64,000 nucleotides of DNA from Symbiodinium natans (GCA_905221605.1 CAJNDS010001669.1:62001-126000), one strand, 5' to 3'; shown: positions 30,226-41,057, counted from the first letter of the stretch. The notes: generated by a model not told the origin, from the sequence alone. Program-made: numbers and translations.

Positions 30226-30288
30226 ACTCTGAACCCTGAACCCTACACCAGAATCCAAATTTGCACAGGATCCCTCCCATCGCCAGGA

Positions 30289-30591
30289 TTATGGCCTAGG
30301 GCGGCTGAGTGTCCCCGACAGGTGGCTAAGTGCTGTGCGAAAGGGGAAGCACGTAGCCGCTGCAGCCATTCCCATGGCCGCTTGAGCTGCCAACTTCCAT
30401 GTCAAGCACAGATTCCAGAGAGGAAGTGTGGAAGGAGGATGCCGCATGGTGCGTGCGGGTATTACTTGAAGGTTGGTATTATAAGTAGGGTCATAAGGAC
30501 AGTTATAATTGGTTAGTAGGTACCATGAACCTTCAAGTAGGGGTAAGGCTTCCGGAGTGATAACATCTGGCGGTCTTGTCGGGGAGTGCAT
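30289..30591 (-). CDS. Candidate minus-strand exon pair around a family C element
   Basis: The minus frame is open for 100 codons and crosses a short family C copy (30465-30537). If the element were spliced from GTTCATGG to CTTCAAG (30530 down to 30465), nine bases (CTTGAAG plus TA) would remain and the frame would continue …ALPLLEVIPARTMRHPP…. The frame is also open without splicing, so the test is not decisive. No domain recognised. It ends at a stop near 30289. Confidence 0.3.
   Translation of the reverse strand: MHSPTRPPDVITPEALPLLEGSWYLLTNYNCPYDPTYNTNLQVIPARTMRHPPSTLPLWNLCLTWKLAAQAAMGMAAAATCFPFRTALSHLSGTLSRPRP
30465..30537 (+). mobile_element. Short family C element with TA duplication
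   Basis: CTTGAAGGTTGGTATTATAA to CCATGAACCTTCAAG, 73 bp. The left half is deleted relative to 55724. TA flanks both sides. Confidence 0.8.
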
Positions 30592-31039
30592 ATTCCAGAA
30601 GTCTACTGGAAAACGCGGGTACGTGCCCTAAACCCTAGACACTAAACCCTAAGCCCTAAACCCTTGGATCATGGTTGGCCAGGGAGCCTAGCCCACCAAG
30701 AAAGGAAAGTAAGGGCCCTAGTAAGGTTGCCCGGCACGGCTCTCAAAAACCAACTTGCCACACTTCCGTAGAAACAGGGTTTAGGGTTCAGGGTTTAGGG
30801 TTAGGGTACAGCTCAAGGACTGATCTGTTCAGAAGCCACTGGCTACAACGTCTCGTGGCTAACTCTGAGTCACATTTGGCTTGTCCGCCACGATGTCCAT
30901 GATAGCCTGGCGCAGAGTAAGAAGGTGTGAGCAGTGAGCAGTACCCTAAACCGTGGTCCGAAATTCGGACTAGGACCTCAACCCCAAACCCTAAACCCTA
31001 AGCCCTAAACCCTGAAAGGGACAACAACCTAGGACCGAC

Positions 31040-31192
31040 ATTGGAGCTTCATGAGTGGGTATAAGTAGGTCATACGTATGGTAACTCTCCTGAGAACTCT
31101 ATTTAGGGTTTAGGGTTCAGGGTTTGGGTTTAAGGTTAGGGTTTAGGTACCCATAGCAGCCCTAGACGCTAAACCCTAAAATAACCTCCAAG
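31040..31192 (+). mobile_element. Family C element interrupted by telomeric tracts
   Basis: TTGGAGCTTCATGAGTGGGT … TACCCATAGCAG … AACCTCCAAG. TTTAGGG-type units (31101-31146) and CCCTAAA (31171-31180) lie inside. Confidence 0.65.
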
Positions 31193-31349
31193 TGCTGTTC
31201 TACAAATTGGCAGTGCAAGGCCCCTGGAAGGATCCGGAAAGTAAACCACCCTAGTCCAGCCGTCTGTGCTGTGGCAGATGAGAACCTGGAATTGTTCCTT
31301 TTTTCTGCTTCTTTGGACCCTGTTTTGTGGCCCGGATGTGCAAACACAC

Positions 31350-31411
31350 AAGGTTAAACCCTAAACCCTAAACCCTAAACCCTAAACCCTAAACCCTAAA
31401 CCCTAAACCCA
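31350..31411 (-). repeat. Interstitial telomeric tract
   Basis: Eight perfect CCCTAAA units. Confidence 0.95.
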
Positions 31412-31663
31412 TCGTGTCGCAAACATGCGCAGCGGGCCTGTAATAATTCAGAAGATGCGGCACGCATGCCTCGAAGACTGGTGGGGGAGGGAAGGTGCCC
31501 TGGGAGCCCAAAAACCTCAGAACCCTAAACCCGGGACCCTAAACCCTAAACCCTAAACCCTAAACCCGAAACCCTAAGCCCATAAGTGAGGTGAGTTATG
31601 GTCTTACTGCCGGTGGCCCCAATAAGTGCCCCCCCCCTGCATGGACACCCTCCAATAGTCATG

Positions 31664-31906
31664 AGAAACCATCTATGCGCTCACCAATGACTACGGATTG
31701 CTTTAGAACCGACCAAATAACATGAAATATTCCTGCTGGTAAGGGCAGTCAGTACAGAGATCCCTATGCCACCCTTATAAGGAAAATATCTTCGTTTGCT
31801 TGTCTAAAATTATTTGTATTTGTTTATGTTATTGTTGTTGTTGCTTTCTTGTTTCGGGAGGTGTGTTCTTAAGCAGTTAGTCATTGGTGAGTGCATAGAT
31901 GGTTCC
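31664..31906. mobile_element. Family L: 243-bp element with long inverted termini
   Basis: ACCATCTATGCGCTCACCAA at the left is complemented by TTGGTGAGTGCATAGATGGT at the right. Similarity continues to about 50 bp. The interior is T-rich (TTATTTGTATTTGTTTATG…). The motif CTCACCAAT is shared with family M. Single copy here. Confidence 0.75.
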
Positions 31907-32040
31907 TTATGGGCGGCTTTTTAAACACATAGTAGATGACAGAAGTGTGAACTCCCCTCCATATCATAGTTTAAGGCAGGTGAAGTCGGCAACACCAGTT
32001 AGCTAAGGCTTCAGGCTTTGAGGTGCAGGTCTATACACTC

Positions 32041-32184
32041 CCCTAAACCCTAAACCCTAAACCCTAAACCCTAGACCCTAAACCCTAAACCCCAAACCCT
32101 AAACCCTAAACCCTAAAGCCTAAACCCTAAACCCTAAACCCTAAACCCTAAACCCTAACCACCCCCCCCCCCCCCCCCCCCCCC
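32041..32184 (-). repeat. Telomeric tract ending in a C23 run
   Basis: About 16 CCCTAAA units (32041-32158) followed by C23 at 32162-32184. Confidence 0.93.
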
Positions 32185-32624
32185 AACCCTGCAATCGAAG
32201 AAACCAAAGTGTGGAACTCAATTAACGCCCTAGGCGCCCGGAACGAAAAAAAAACACAAAAACGCAAGGCAGCGGGCTTCCACAAGCCCCCCCGCTGCCC
32301 TCCCCGCCAACGCCCCCCCCTCTCCCCTCAAGACTCGAGTTGCGTCAAAGGCCAAACCCGTTTGGGGAATTTGGGGTTTAGGGTCCCCCCCCCTCCCCCC
32401 AGACACATCTAGGGACCCTTCTGGTGATTTCAGTCAGATTCCTTAATCCGAAACGCTAAGCCCTGGACCCTCAACCCTAAACCCTAAACCCTAGACCTAA
32501 AACTAACGGCCCCCTTCCTTAATTTTTGGGGGGTTGCTGGGCTCTTTGGAGATTTCGAACTTCTGCGGCCCAAGCCGTTTTCGTGGCACCCGGGCCGTCG
32601 TCAGCGGCTCTGCCTCTGGATACG

Positions 32625-32626
32625 GT

Positions 32627-32672
<46 letters not shown>

Positions 32673-32695
32673 GGTTTAGGGTTTAGGGTTTAGGG
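32625..32695 (+). repeat. TTGAGGG array turning into TTTAGGG
   Basis: Seven consecutive GGTTGAG units then three TTTAGGG units. Confidence 0.93.
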
Positions 32696-33185
32696 GCTCA
32701 GGGCTTGGGGCTTTCAAGCTGAGGGCTTGGGGCTTAGGGCTGAAAGCTGAGGGCTTAAGGCTGAGGTCTGAGGGGTTAGGGCTTAAAGCTGAGAGCTTAG
32801 GGCTTAAAGATTGAGGCTTTGCAGGTAGGTACGGCTTGCGGGCTAGGCAATACCCTTATGACGAAGGAGTCATTCGTCTAAGATCTGATTGAGGAGTTTT
32901 CCTTCATGAAGGAGTATTGGAGTCCCTGGGAAGAATCCCGCTCGCCCGGCCCAAAAAGCGCAAAGCCGAGCTCCTAAACCCTAAGTCCTAGACCCTACTT
33001 GGAATTTCATGGGGGGGTTTGAGATTTTAGGGTTTAGGGTTTTGGGGTTTGGGGGCTTAGGGTTTACTTGGCAGCTCTTTTGACTTTGTAAGTCTACTTA
33101 GTATTTCCCGGAAACCCTTTCGAAATCCAGCTTACTAACCCTACTTGCTACGTCAAGAGGGCTTCTAAGCATTTGAGGTTCCTGA

Positions 33186-33376
33186 AGGGAGGGGGGTTTA
33201 TGGAGGGCGAGCTATCTAGGGAACCTTAGGGAAGCTTAGGGAACCTTAGGGAGTAGTGGGGAGTGCTAGGGAACCTTGGGCTACATAACCCCCTTGAACC
33301 CCCCCCCTCCTTAAGAACCCCTAAACCCTAAACCCTAAACCCTAAACCCTAAACCCTAAACCCTATGAAAGTAGGG
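33186..33376 (-). mobile_element. Family I element sharing a telomeric junction with 23376
   Basis: Read on minus: CCCTACTTTCATAGGG, TTTAGGG units, then GTTCTTAAGGAGGGGGGG, then an interior of CCCTAAG-rich blocks. Same order and junctions as at 23376. Confidence 0.78.
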
Positions 33377-33659
33377 TTTACCCCAAGAAAAGACAGCTGA
33401 AGCTCCGTGGGCTGGCTGTTTCCTAGAAGCCCTACTACAAAACCCTATGAAACCCCTCGTAAAACCTCATGAAACCTCATAGGGGTTGAGGGTTTATGGT
33501 TTAGGGTTTAGGGTTTACCCCTTGTCAAGCCTCATGAAACCCTGTAAGGGTTGAGGGTTTAGGGTGTAAAGCCCGAACGCCCGAAAGCTCTAAAGCCCTG
33601 AACCTTATGAAAACCTTGCAAGTACAAAACCCGGAAAATCCGAAAACCCCCACCCACCG

Positions 33660-33678
33660 CCCCCCCCCCCCCCCCCCC
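33660..33678. repeat. C19 run
   Basis: Follows CCCCCACCCACCG. Confidence 0.95.
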
Positions 33679-33735
33679 AAACTGAGTTCCCTGCTGGGTC
33701 TGGACTCGTGGACTCTTGCCCCTTACCCGTACTGA

Positions 33736-33877
33736 AGAACCTGGTCTGTCCGTTTAGGGCCTTACTGTGTAGCAATAGGGTTAGGGTATTGGGGGTTTAG
33801 AGAACCTGGTCTGTGCAAGGTCAGGTTTAGGGCTTGCGGTGTAGCAATAGGGTATAGGGTATTGGGTTTAGAGAACC
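33736..33877 (+). repeat. Tandem duplication of a 65-71 bp unit
   Basis: AGAACCTGGTCTGT starts at 33736 and 33801. Both copies contain GTGTAGCAATAGGG and end GTTTAGAGAACC. Confidence 0.85.
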
Positions 33878-34332
33878 CTAAACTCTAAACCCTAGCCTAA
33901 AACGTCAGGTTTAGGGATCTTGGGGTTTGGGCTAGAAAGGTTTATACAGGGATCGGGCCGCTTGGAGCGGTAGAAGCTTTACACATCAACCCCAGCAAGC
34001 CCAGACGCACAGCACTAAATGGACCATGGCAGCTGGTGTCAGCCCAGCGACTGATCTTCCATCTCACGCGAACACCTAGCAAAAGCGCAGTTTATCGGTT
34101 TTGGGTCTTTGTGGTTCAGGCTTAAGCTTTAAGGCTTAGGCTCAACATGAACTGTGTGGCCCGATACCACGCAACCAAGGAGCGTGACAGAAATTGTAGG
34201 CAGGATCCCAGTGTTAGTGTTGAGGGTTAAACCCTAAACCGTAAACCCTGAACCCTGAACCCTGAACCCTAAACCCAAATGAGAGCTTGTTGGGCTGTCT
34301 AAGTAGCTCACTGGACCAAAGATGATCATTGA

Positions 34333-34468
34333 CATATGGGTAGTTATACGGAGGGTTTAGGGTTTAGGGTTTCGGGCTTAGGGTTACAAGGAAGTATGGT
34401 AAGTATACTTCTGACCCTATTTGGGGGGACACTCATAACCCTACTTATGATTACCACGAACCTGCAAG
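34333..34468 (+). mobile_element. Family C element with internal telomeric tract
   Basis: ATGGGTAGTTATACGGAGGG, then TTTAGGG units (34354-34385), then GGTTACAAGGAAGTATGGTA … CACGAACCTGCAAG. The insert again begins at the AGGG of the left arm. Confidence 0.72.
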
Positions 34469-34628
34469 TACTTTTCTCCAAGCCTCGTAGAAACCAGTAT
34501 AGGATTTATTGAAGCCTCATATACAGAGTCGTTTAAGGGAAACTACCCAGAAACTGTCCTAGATCGTACGGTACCGCGGCCCAATCAAGCATCATTTTAT
34601 TAGTTTATTGAAATGCAGTATGAGGTTT

Positions 34629-34685
34629 AGGGTTTAGGGTTTAGGGTTTGCAGATGTTTGCGGATGTTTGCGGTAGTGTGCAGAC
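34629..34685 (+). repeat. Short telomeric tract followed by GATGTTTGCG units
   Basis: Three TTTAGGG units, then TTTGCAGATGTTTGCGGATG and TTTGCGGTAGTGTG. Confidence 0.8.
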
Positions 34686-35045
34686 CTGCTGGGTTTCGGA
34701 TCACACGCTACTCTGAACCTAGACCGTAAACCCTAAACCCTAAACCCTAAACCCTAAACCCTAGGCCCTAGGCCCCTGTACTTGTTATTGAGCACCTACC
34801 CTTCTAAACATCAGATGGTAATAAGGAGTGTATAAACATGTTCCGAAAAAATCACCTACCCAACTACAGTACCCCCAAACCCCAAGCCCTAAACCGAAAA
34901 CACTAAACCCTAAACCCTAAACCCTAAACCCTAACACTAATTACTGGTTGCCAGCAAAGAGTCTGCAGCGCAATAATCGCAGCAGCCTGCAGTGACAGGC
35001 ATCGACGCTTCTTGCTGGAAGGACCAGTTCGCGACAAGGTGTGGT

Positions 35046-35155
35046 GGTTTAGGGTTTGGGGTTTGGGGTTTAGGGTTTAGGGTTTAGGGGGGGGACTAGG
35101 GTTCGGGGTGTAGGGTTTAGGGTTTGGGGCCTAAACCCTGAAACCCTGAACCTGT
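35046..35155. repeat. G-rich then C-rich telomeric tract (head-to-head)
   Basis: TTTAGGG/TTTGGGG units to 35128 meet CCTAAACCCTGAAACCC at 35129. A G7 run lies near 35088. Confidence 0.8.
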
Positions 35156-35264
35156 GCCTTTCTGGCTACATATCCCGGGCCGAGATTGTCAATACTCAAT
35201 ACCGCATCAGAGCATGCCTTGCCTTGTTCTGGGAATGACTCTGTCATTGAGGAGTGTGTGTGTG

Positions 35265-35335
35265 GGTTTAGGGTTTAGGGTTTAGGGTTTAAGGTTTAGG
35301 GTTTAGGGTCTAGGGTCTCGGGTCTAGGGTTTAGG
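35265..35335 (+). repeat. Interstitial telomeric tract
   Basis: Ten units, the last four with TCTAGGG/TCTCGGG. Confidence 0.92.
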
Positions 35336-35339
35336 GTAG

Positions 35340-35725
35340 CATCCAGACCGCACAATGGCCCTTGACGCGGGGGCTTAGACAGTTTGAGGTACGTACATTC
35401 TTTGCTGGGCTCGATCTCGGGTCCGAGTACATGCGTGGCTCGATGCATTCTGAAACCCTGGAATACCTTCATGGAGCCAACAGCACTGAGGAACCCGCTG
35501 CAGGCATTCGACAAGTACAACGTACATGCAAGGAATCTTCTCTGGCATTCTCTGATTCGAGTATCGTTCTTGTAGTCCTTCAGTCTAGACGATATACAAG
35601 AGTTTCGTGCGACAGTACCCGAAGAACCCAAAGAGTTCAACGCCCATTCGTTAAAGAATATACTTTATCCCAGAAAGGGATGCATCCTATGGTTTAACGC
35701 ATTGTCCTCAATCAAAAGGGATCAA
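35340..35725. other. Telomere-free open stretch; coding status undecided
   Basis: A plus frame of 111 codons (35362-35697) and a minus frame of 114 codons (35296-35640) occupy the same DNA. The plus frame reads FEVRTFFAGLDLGSEYMRGS near its start and ends at TAA. No domain or splice context distinguishes them. Confidence 0.3.
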
Positions 35726-35884
35726 GCCCCAAACCCTACACCCTACACCCTAAACCCTAAACCCTAAACCCTACACCCTAAACCTTCTTAAGGGGCCTTC
35801 GGGGGCATTTGGCGATACTGAAAAGCATTCTTTTCCAAGGCACAGCTGCTACCTCAAGGGAGCGGCCCGCCTCCGGCAGAAGGA

Positions 35885-36440
35885 GAGTGTAGGGGTTTGG
35901 GGTTTAGGGTGGAGGGTTTGTTGGGGGTTGGGGGTGGGGTTTGGGGTTTAGGGTTTTAGGGTTTGGGGTTTGGGGTTCAGGGTTTTGGTTTAGGGTTTGG
36001 GGCTGAGGGTTTGGGGTTTGGGGGTATATAGGGTTTGGGGTTTGGGGTTTAGGGTTTGGGGTTTAGGGTTTTTGGGTTTGGGGTTTGGGGTTCAGGGTTT
36101 TGGTTTAGGGTTTGGGGTTGAGGGTTTGGGGTTTGGGGGTATATAGGGTTTGGGGGTTGGGGGTAGGGTTTGGGGTTTAGGGTTTTTGGGTTTGGGGTTT
36201 GGGGTTCAGGGTTTTGGTTTAGGGTTTGGGGTTGAGGGTTTGGGGTTGGGGGGTATATAGGGTTTGGGGTTTGGGGTTTAGGGTTTGGGGTTTAGGGTTT
36301 GGGGTTGAGGGTTTGGGGTTGAGGATTTGGGGTTTGGCGTTTGGGGTTTAGGGTTTGGGGTTAGGGTTTGGAGTTTGGGGTTTGGGGCTTGGGCTTTGGG
36401 GTTTGGGGTTTGGGGTCTGGGGTTAGGGCTTTAGGGTTTG
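35885..36440 (+). repeat. Higher-order TTTGGGG array, 115-bp period
   Basis: The marker GGGGTATATAGGG falls at 36021, 36136 and 36250 (spacings 115 and 114). Between markers the same series of TTTGGGG, TTCAGGGTTTTGG and TTGAGGG units repeats. A multi-unit block was amplified as one. Confidence 0.92.
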
Positions 36441-36444
36441 GGGA

Positions 36445-36730
36445 TTCGGTTTGTTTAATGAATATTCATCAATTCAGGGGTATTGGGCTCTTTGTGTACC
36501 CCAGAAACCATGTGCCCAGTGTTCAGGGCTTCTGGCTTTCTCTCCACTGGAGCTGAAGTCAGCACCGAAGCAGTACATGTGCAGTATTTATGTTTGGGGT
36601 CATCAAGCTGGGACCCTAAACTTTAACCCCGGTTCAGGGTTCAGGGTTCAGGGTTTAGGGTTTAAGGTGCAGGGTTCCATGGGTAGCTTTAACGGCTCAG
36701 GATTGCTGGTTCATGGGTAGCTATGAGTAG
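36445..36730. other. Island with family O and C fragments; no gene seen
   Basis: AATTCAGGGGTATTGGGCTC (36470-36490) is a family O end. GGTTCATGGGTAGCTATGAG at about 36709 is a family C left end without its partner. Confidence 0.45.
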
Positions 36731-36791
36731 GGCAGTCCCGAGGAAGCCGAGGAAACGTCGCCGCGTCTGCGCTTCTGGCCGACGGAGTTTA

Positions 36792-36900
36792 AGGGTTTGG
36801 TTTTAGGTTTGGGGTTTGGGGTTTGGGGTTTGGGGTTTGGGGTTTAGGGTTTAGGGTTTAGGGTTTAGGGTTGTGGGCTTAGGGTTTAGGGTTTAGGGAA
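36792..36900 (+). repeat. TTTGGGG then TTTAGGG tract
   Basis: Variants are segregated left to right. Confidence 0.92.
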
Positions 36901-36969
36901 CGAACCCTGAACCTGAAAGCCCCCTTGAACCGAGCATGGCCCCGGAAAGCCCTGAACAGAATCCTGCAC

Positions 36970-37045
36970 CCTAAGCCCTAAACCTTCAACCCTATACCCT
37001 AAACCCTAAACCCTAAACCCTAAACCCTAAACCCTAAACCCTAGG
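36970..37045 (-). repeat. Interstitial telomeric tract
   Basis: About nine CCCTAAA units. Confidence 0.93.
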
Positions 37046-37149
37046 AATCTTGAATCAGCCACCCAAGCCCTAAACCCTAGCGTCGCCTGACCTCTGAACT
37101 CGCTTTACCAAAGCCCCTGCTGGGGTTGCTTTGGTTTAGGGTATGCGGT

Positions 37150-37336
37150 TTCAGGTAGGGTTTAGGGGTTTAGGGGTTTAGGGGTTTGGGGTTTGGGGTT
37201 TGGGGTTGGGGTTTGGGGTTTGGGGTTTGGGGTTTGGGGTTTGGGTTTGGGGTTTGGGGTTTGGGGTTTGGGGTTTGGGGTTTGGGGTTTGGGGTTTGGG
37301 GTTTGGGGTTTGGGGTTTGGGGTTTGGGGTTTGGGG
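37150..37336 (+). repeat. Near-pure TTTGGGG array (about 21 units)
   Basis: Three TTTAGGGG octamers and then TTTGGGG almost without error. In-frame translations read GLGFGVW repeats and are artefacts. Confidence 0.96.
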
Positions 37337-37439
37337 GTTTCCTGACCTCTGCGGGATATCGTGCGCGGCGAGGTCGGGAGTCCGAACTACTCGGGGTCGA
37401 GGCAGAGCCTTGCACCCCGCAAGAGCCCTTGATTCAGGA

Positions 37440-37545
37440 CAAAGGGTTAGGGTTTAGAGTTTAGGGTTCAGGGTTCAGGGTTTAGGGTTTAGGGTTTAGA
37501 GTTTAGGGTGTAGGGTTCGGGTTTGGGGTTTTAGGGCTTAGGCTC
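37440..37545 (+). repeat. Degenerate telomeric tract
   Basis: TTTAGGG, TTCAGGG and TTTAGAG units. It ends beside GGCTCCAATGTAGTTC (37549-37564), a fragment of family U cut by further TTTGGGG units. Confidence 0.85.
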
Positions 37546-37583
37546 CAATGTAGTTCGGGTTTGGGGTTTCGGGGCTAGGGACC

Positions 37584-37672
37584 AGTGCAACTTAATTCGC
37601 AAAAATGCCTTCAATCATCCAGAAAATCCCTATTTGGTTTAAGGTCTATTCCTTACTAGCTAGTGCAACTTA
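37584..37672 (+). mobile_element. 67-bp insertion-like segment with 11-bp direct repeats
   Basis: AGTGCAACTTA occurs at 37584-37594 and 37662-37672. The intervening AT-rich segment has no other copy noticed. Confidence 0.5.
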
Positions 37673-37829
37673 GGATCAAAACCTACAACCACAAACCTCA
37701 AATTCTAGAAGCATGCAGTTTTTACCCTAAACCCTAAACTCTAAACCCCAAACCCTGAACCCTAAACCCTGAACCCTAAACCCTACATGAACCCCTTTTG
37801 AGTGCGGCTTCCTACCTTCACCCCTTCGG

Positions 37830-38110
37830 CTTTAGGGATTTAGGGTTTAGGATTTAGGGTTTAAGGTTTGGGCTTTAGGGTTTCAGGGTTTAGGGATTTA
37901 GGGTTTCAGGGTTTAGGGTTTTAGGGATGTAGGGTTTACGGTTGTAGGCTTTAAGGTATTAGGGTGTAGGGTTTTAGGGTTTTCGGGGTTTTGGGGTTGA
38001 GGGTTGTAGGGTTTTAGGGTTTCAGGGTTTTAGAGTTTTAAGGTTTAGGGTTTAAGGTTGTAGGTTTTTAGGGTGTTGGGGTTATTGGGTTGTAGGGTTT
38101 GAGGGCTTAG
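37830..38110 (+). repeat. Degenerate G-rich telomere-like region
   Basis: TTTAGGG, TTTCAGGG, TTTTAGGG and TTGTAGGG units with many substitutions. Confidence 0.8.
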
Positions 38111-38229
38111 GGTGTAGCATCGGTCTGAACGCAATAGGGTGAAGACATGCCCACCCCGCGGCGAGCCAAACCAGAGCCAGCCCAAACCAAACCAAAGCCA
38201 TTCCAACTCCCTGCGTCCCTAAACGTAGG

Positions 38230-39010
38230 AAACGCTTGGGGAACTTAGGCACTGCAAACATTTTGGGACATTTGGATGCTCGGATTACGCTGATTTTTGG
38301 CAAACTTGTTGGCAAACTTGTTGGCAGAGTTTCACGGCACTTGAAAAAGAAACGCCCACATGGCATGCTTGGGACACTTCGGACTTGCGTCTGGTTCATT
38401 TGCGGATGGCAAATTATTGGCCGATTTCTGGGAAGTTGGAACCCCTGATTCATTGGATTTCTTGTCGCTCGGGGCCAGAAGGCAATGTGTACTCTCATCA
38501 GTGCTCGCACTGGAGACGGTCTGGGCCAAAGGCCCTTCCATTGCCAAGCTTGGCCTATAACTCGCTTGTCGGGGCCAGAAGGCACAGGAGACCCCCCTAG
38601 AAGTGATTGCACAGGGGACGGTCTGGGCCTCCCAAAGGCCCTCCCTAAACCCTAAACCCTAAACCCCCTAAACCCCCTAAACCCTACACCTTTTCGGTAG
38701 AGAACTGAGACACTGTGGCAAATTGGCCTAGAAGGCAAAAACGACCCCCTCAACGGCTGTTTGGGCCGAAGGGCCCTTTCACTGCCAAACGTTCAGCCAA
38801 CTTTTGGGAAGTGAACTGGGGCACTGTGGCAAATTGGCCGAAAACCCCGCTGAGCCATTGGTTATTCTGGTTGGGACCAGAAGCCCAAGGAAACCCCCCC
38901 CTCAGTGCTGGGGTCAAAGTTTGGCAGGCCAAAGGGGAAGACACTCCCCCTTACAGGTTACACTAGGGACAGTTTGGGCCGAAGGCTTGCGTTCTCAAAG
39001 GCAAGGACCC
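38230..39010. repeat. Diverged complex repeat region without telomeric core
   Basis: GGGGCCAGAAGGCA recurs at 38471 and 38567 (diverged at about 38874). GACGGTCTGGGCC recurs at 38514 and 38617 (diverged at 38755 and 38970). TGGCAAATTGGCC and TGGGAAGT also repeat. Telomeric units occur only at 38643-38690. A minus frame of 176 codons (38082-38612) and several plus frames overlap it. I favour a decayed satellite over a gene. Confidence 0.6.
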
Positions 39011-39126
39011 TCAACCATAAACCATAAACCCTTAAGCGCTGAGGCCCGGCAAAGCCTGCCCTGGTCTCGCTGAGCGCTCGACGGCGCCCGCCTACCCCAA
39101 CAGAAGCGAGAGGGGTGGCGGGCTGG

Positions 39127-39310
39127 TTTTAGGGTTGTTGGGTTTTAGGGTTTGGGGTTTTTCTTTTAGGGTTTTAGGGTTTCAGAGTTTAGGGTGTTAT
39201 GGCTTTTGAGGTTTTAGGGTTTTTTGGGTTTAACGTTTAAGGTTTTCGGGTTTAGGGTTTAGGCTTAGGGTTTGAGAGCGTAGGTGTTTTGGGTTTAGGG
39301 TGTTTGGGTT
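39127..39310 (+). repeat. Degenerate telomere-like region rich in TTTTAGGG
   Basis: Eight- and nine-base units with substitutions. Confidence 0.78.
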
Positions 39311-39489
39311 TTAGGCCCCGGAACCCACAAGTGTTGACCCCTTCAGCTGCAACACTTGGGCTTTCATTCCTGGAATCCCCAAAGGCCTAAACCCCAAACC
39401 CTATAGCCAAAAGTCAAACCCTAAGCCCTATGTTCTAAACTCTACCCTAGGTGACGAAAGAGAAAACACACTTCTTCTTTAATCCACTA

Positions 39490-39655
39490 CTTGGAGGATA
39501 ATGGTTTAGAGTTTAGGGTAGTTATAAGTATGGTTATAACTACCCCAAATGAGGTTCTACGTGTAGTTCCCCTAACCCTAAACCCTAAACCCTAAACCCT
39601 AGGCCCTAAACCCTAAACCCTAGACCCTAAGCCCTAAACCGCGTGAACCTCCGAG
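39490..39655 (+). mobile_element. Family C element with telomeric tracts in both arms
   Basis: CTTGGAGGATAATGG, a short TTTAGGG piece, TATAAGTATGGTTATAAC, then CCCTAAA units (39570-39637) and GTGAACCTCCGAG. Confidence 0.7.
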
Positions 39656-40124
39656 TCGCCGTTTATGCCGAGAGGGAAGCAAGGAACCCAGGAATCCAGA
39701 GCCCAGGAGGAGGCAAAAGGGTTTGGGGTTTAGAGTTTAGGGGAACTATACTTAGAACCCCAAACTGGGGTTTAGGGTTTAGGGTTTAGGGTTTAGGGGT
39801 TAGGGGTTAGGGGTTTAGGGTTTCGGGAGTGTATGCTTGGACGACAGGACGAGCGGCTCATCGAAGGGTGAACCTCAATTGCAGCAAGTGGTGGCAATGC
39901 TGGCGGGTTTAGGGTTTAGGGTTGCCCCCAAGGCTTGTAGGGTTTTTGGTTTTGGGTTTAAGGTTCAGGTTTTCACATGGACACCAGATCATATGGCTAA
40001 AGTTTACTATACGCTGGTACCTTTTGTACGAGCACCCCCTTGGCAAGGGGCGAGAAAAAGCCCAGACCACACCCCGAAACCCTAGTGTAGCGATTAGGGC
40101 TTAGGGTTTTATAAGGTTTAGGGC

Positions 40125-40347
40125 TGTCAGGGGCATGTGGGCATTGGCACTGGGGACACTTTGTTCACTTGGGCCGTTCGGTGCATTTGGGCCAGTTGAA
40201 CTCTTGGGTCCTTCGAGCACGCCTCCCAATGTCAAGGGCATGTGGGCATTGCCACTGGGGACACCGAGCCTGCTTGCGTCGCTGTCTTGGCTTGGGTGCA
40301 CTTGGGCCGCTTGAACTCTAGCAGTGTGTCAGGGGCATGTGGACCTT
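40125..40347 (+). repeat. Tandem repeat of a 97-105 bp unit
   Basis: TGTCAGGGGCATGTGG starts at 40125, 40230 and 40327 (third copy partial). Each full unit contains GGGCATT, CACTGGGGACAC and ACTTGGGCCG. Confidence 0.88.
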
Positions 40348-40559
40348 GATAGGGGCCTGCTGAATTCGCTTTGTTGTGTGCACTTGCGGGGGGCAGGGCT
40401 TAGCCGGGAGAAGCCCCAAGCGGATGCGACCAACGCCCGGATAACCCAAAAGACAAGTAACTTGTGGGGTGACGGGTTCGGGGTTTGGGGTTTGGGGTTT
40501 TGGGTTTGGGGTTTGGGATTTGGGGTTTGGGGTTTAGGGTTTAGGGTTTAGCCGAGGCG

Positions 40560-41040
40560 CTCTGACAAATCGCGCTGGCGACTCGGGGGAAGCGTGCCTT
40601 TGCACCTCCTGTTAAGCCGCAACCACGACGGGATGCATCCGCTTTTTCTTAGAATCGCAGCAGGCTCTTTGCAGGTTGCCTACAAGAGTTTTGTGGTACT
40701 CTATTGCCCTTAGAGCTAGGTTGAGGGTTTAGGGTTTAGGGCTTAGGGCTTCGAGTTTAGAGTCTTGGGCTTCAACCCTAAACCCTAAACCCTACGTTTG
40801 TGCATTTGTTCTATCATTTTTCCTCTCTTCTTCTGCCTAATGTGATGCAGATGTTGTCTGCGCCAAGGTCGCTGGGCTGTCCCGTCCGAGAGTGCTGCAT
40901 AGTCATAGGGGTCTAAAACGGTTCAGGGTTTAGGGTGTAGCATTTAAGGTTAAGGTTTAGGGTTTAGGCTTTAGGGGTCTCGTTCGAGTAGGGCTTAGGG
41001 TAGTTTAGGGATCTAGGGGATTAGATTGGGTGCTTGAGGT
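40560..41040. other. Mixed sequence with scattered telomeric units; no gene seen
   Basis: Short tracts at 40724-40750, 40773-40795 and 40924-40975. The rest is unique-looking. Confidence 0.35.
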
Positions 41041-41057
41041 CCAGGTAGTTCTCTCCA

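Noticed and set aside
37186-37464. Open frames with GLGFGVW/PKPQTPN repeats
   Set aside because: They are translations of TTTGGGG and CCCCAAA units. The same happens at 24968-25162 (Gly-Leu-Val) and in most frames carrying GFRV or NPKP runs.
38082-38612. Longest open frame in the window (176 codons, minus)
   Set aside because: It overlaps internal repeats and several open plus frames, and its end is telomere-like sequence. No motif supports a protein.
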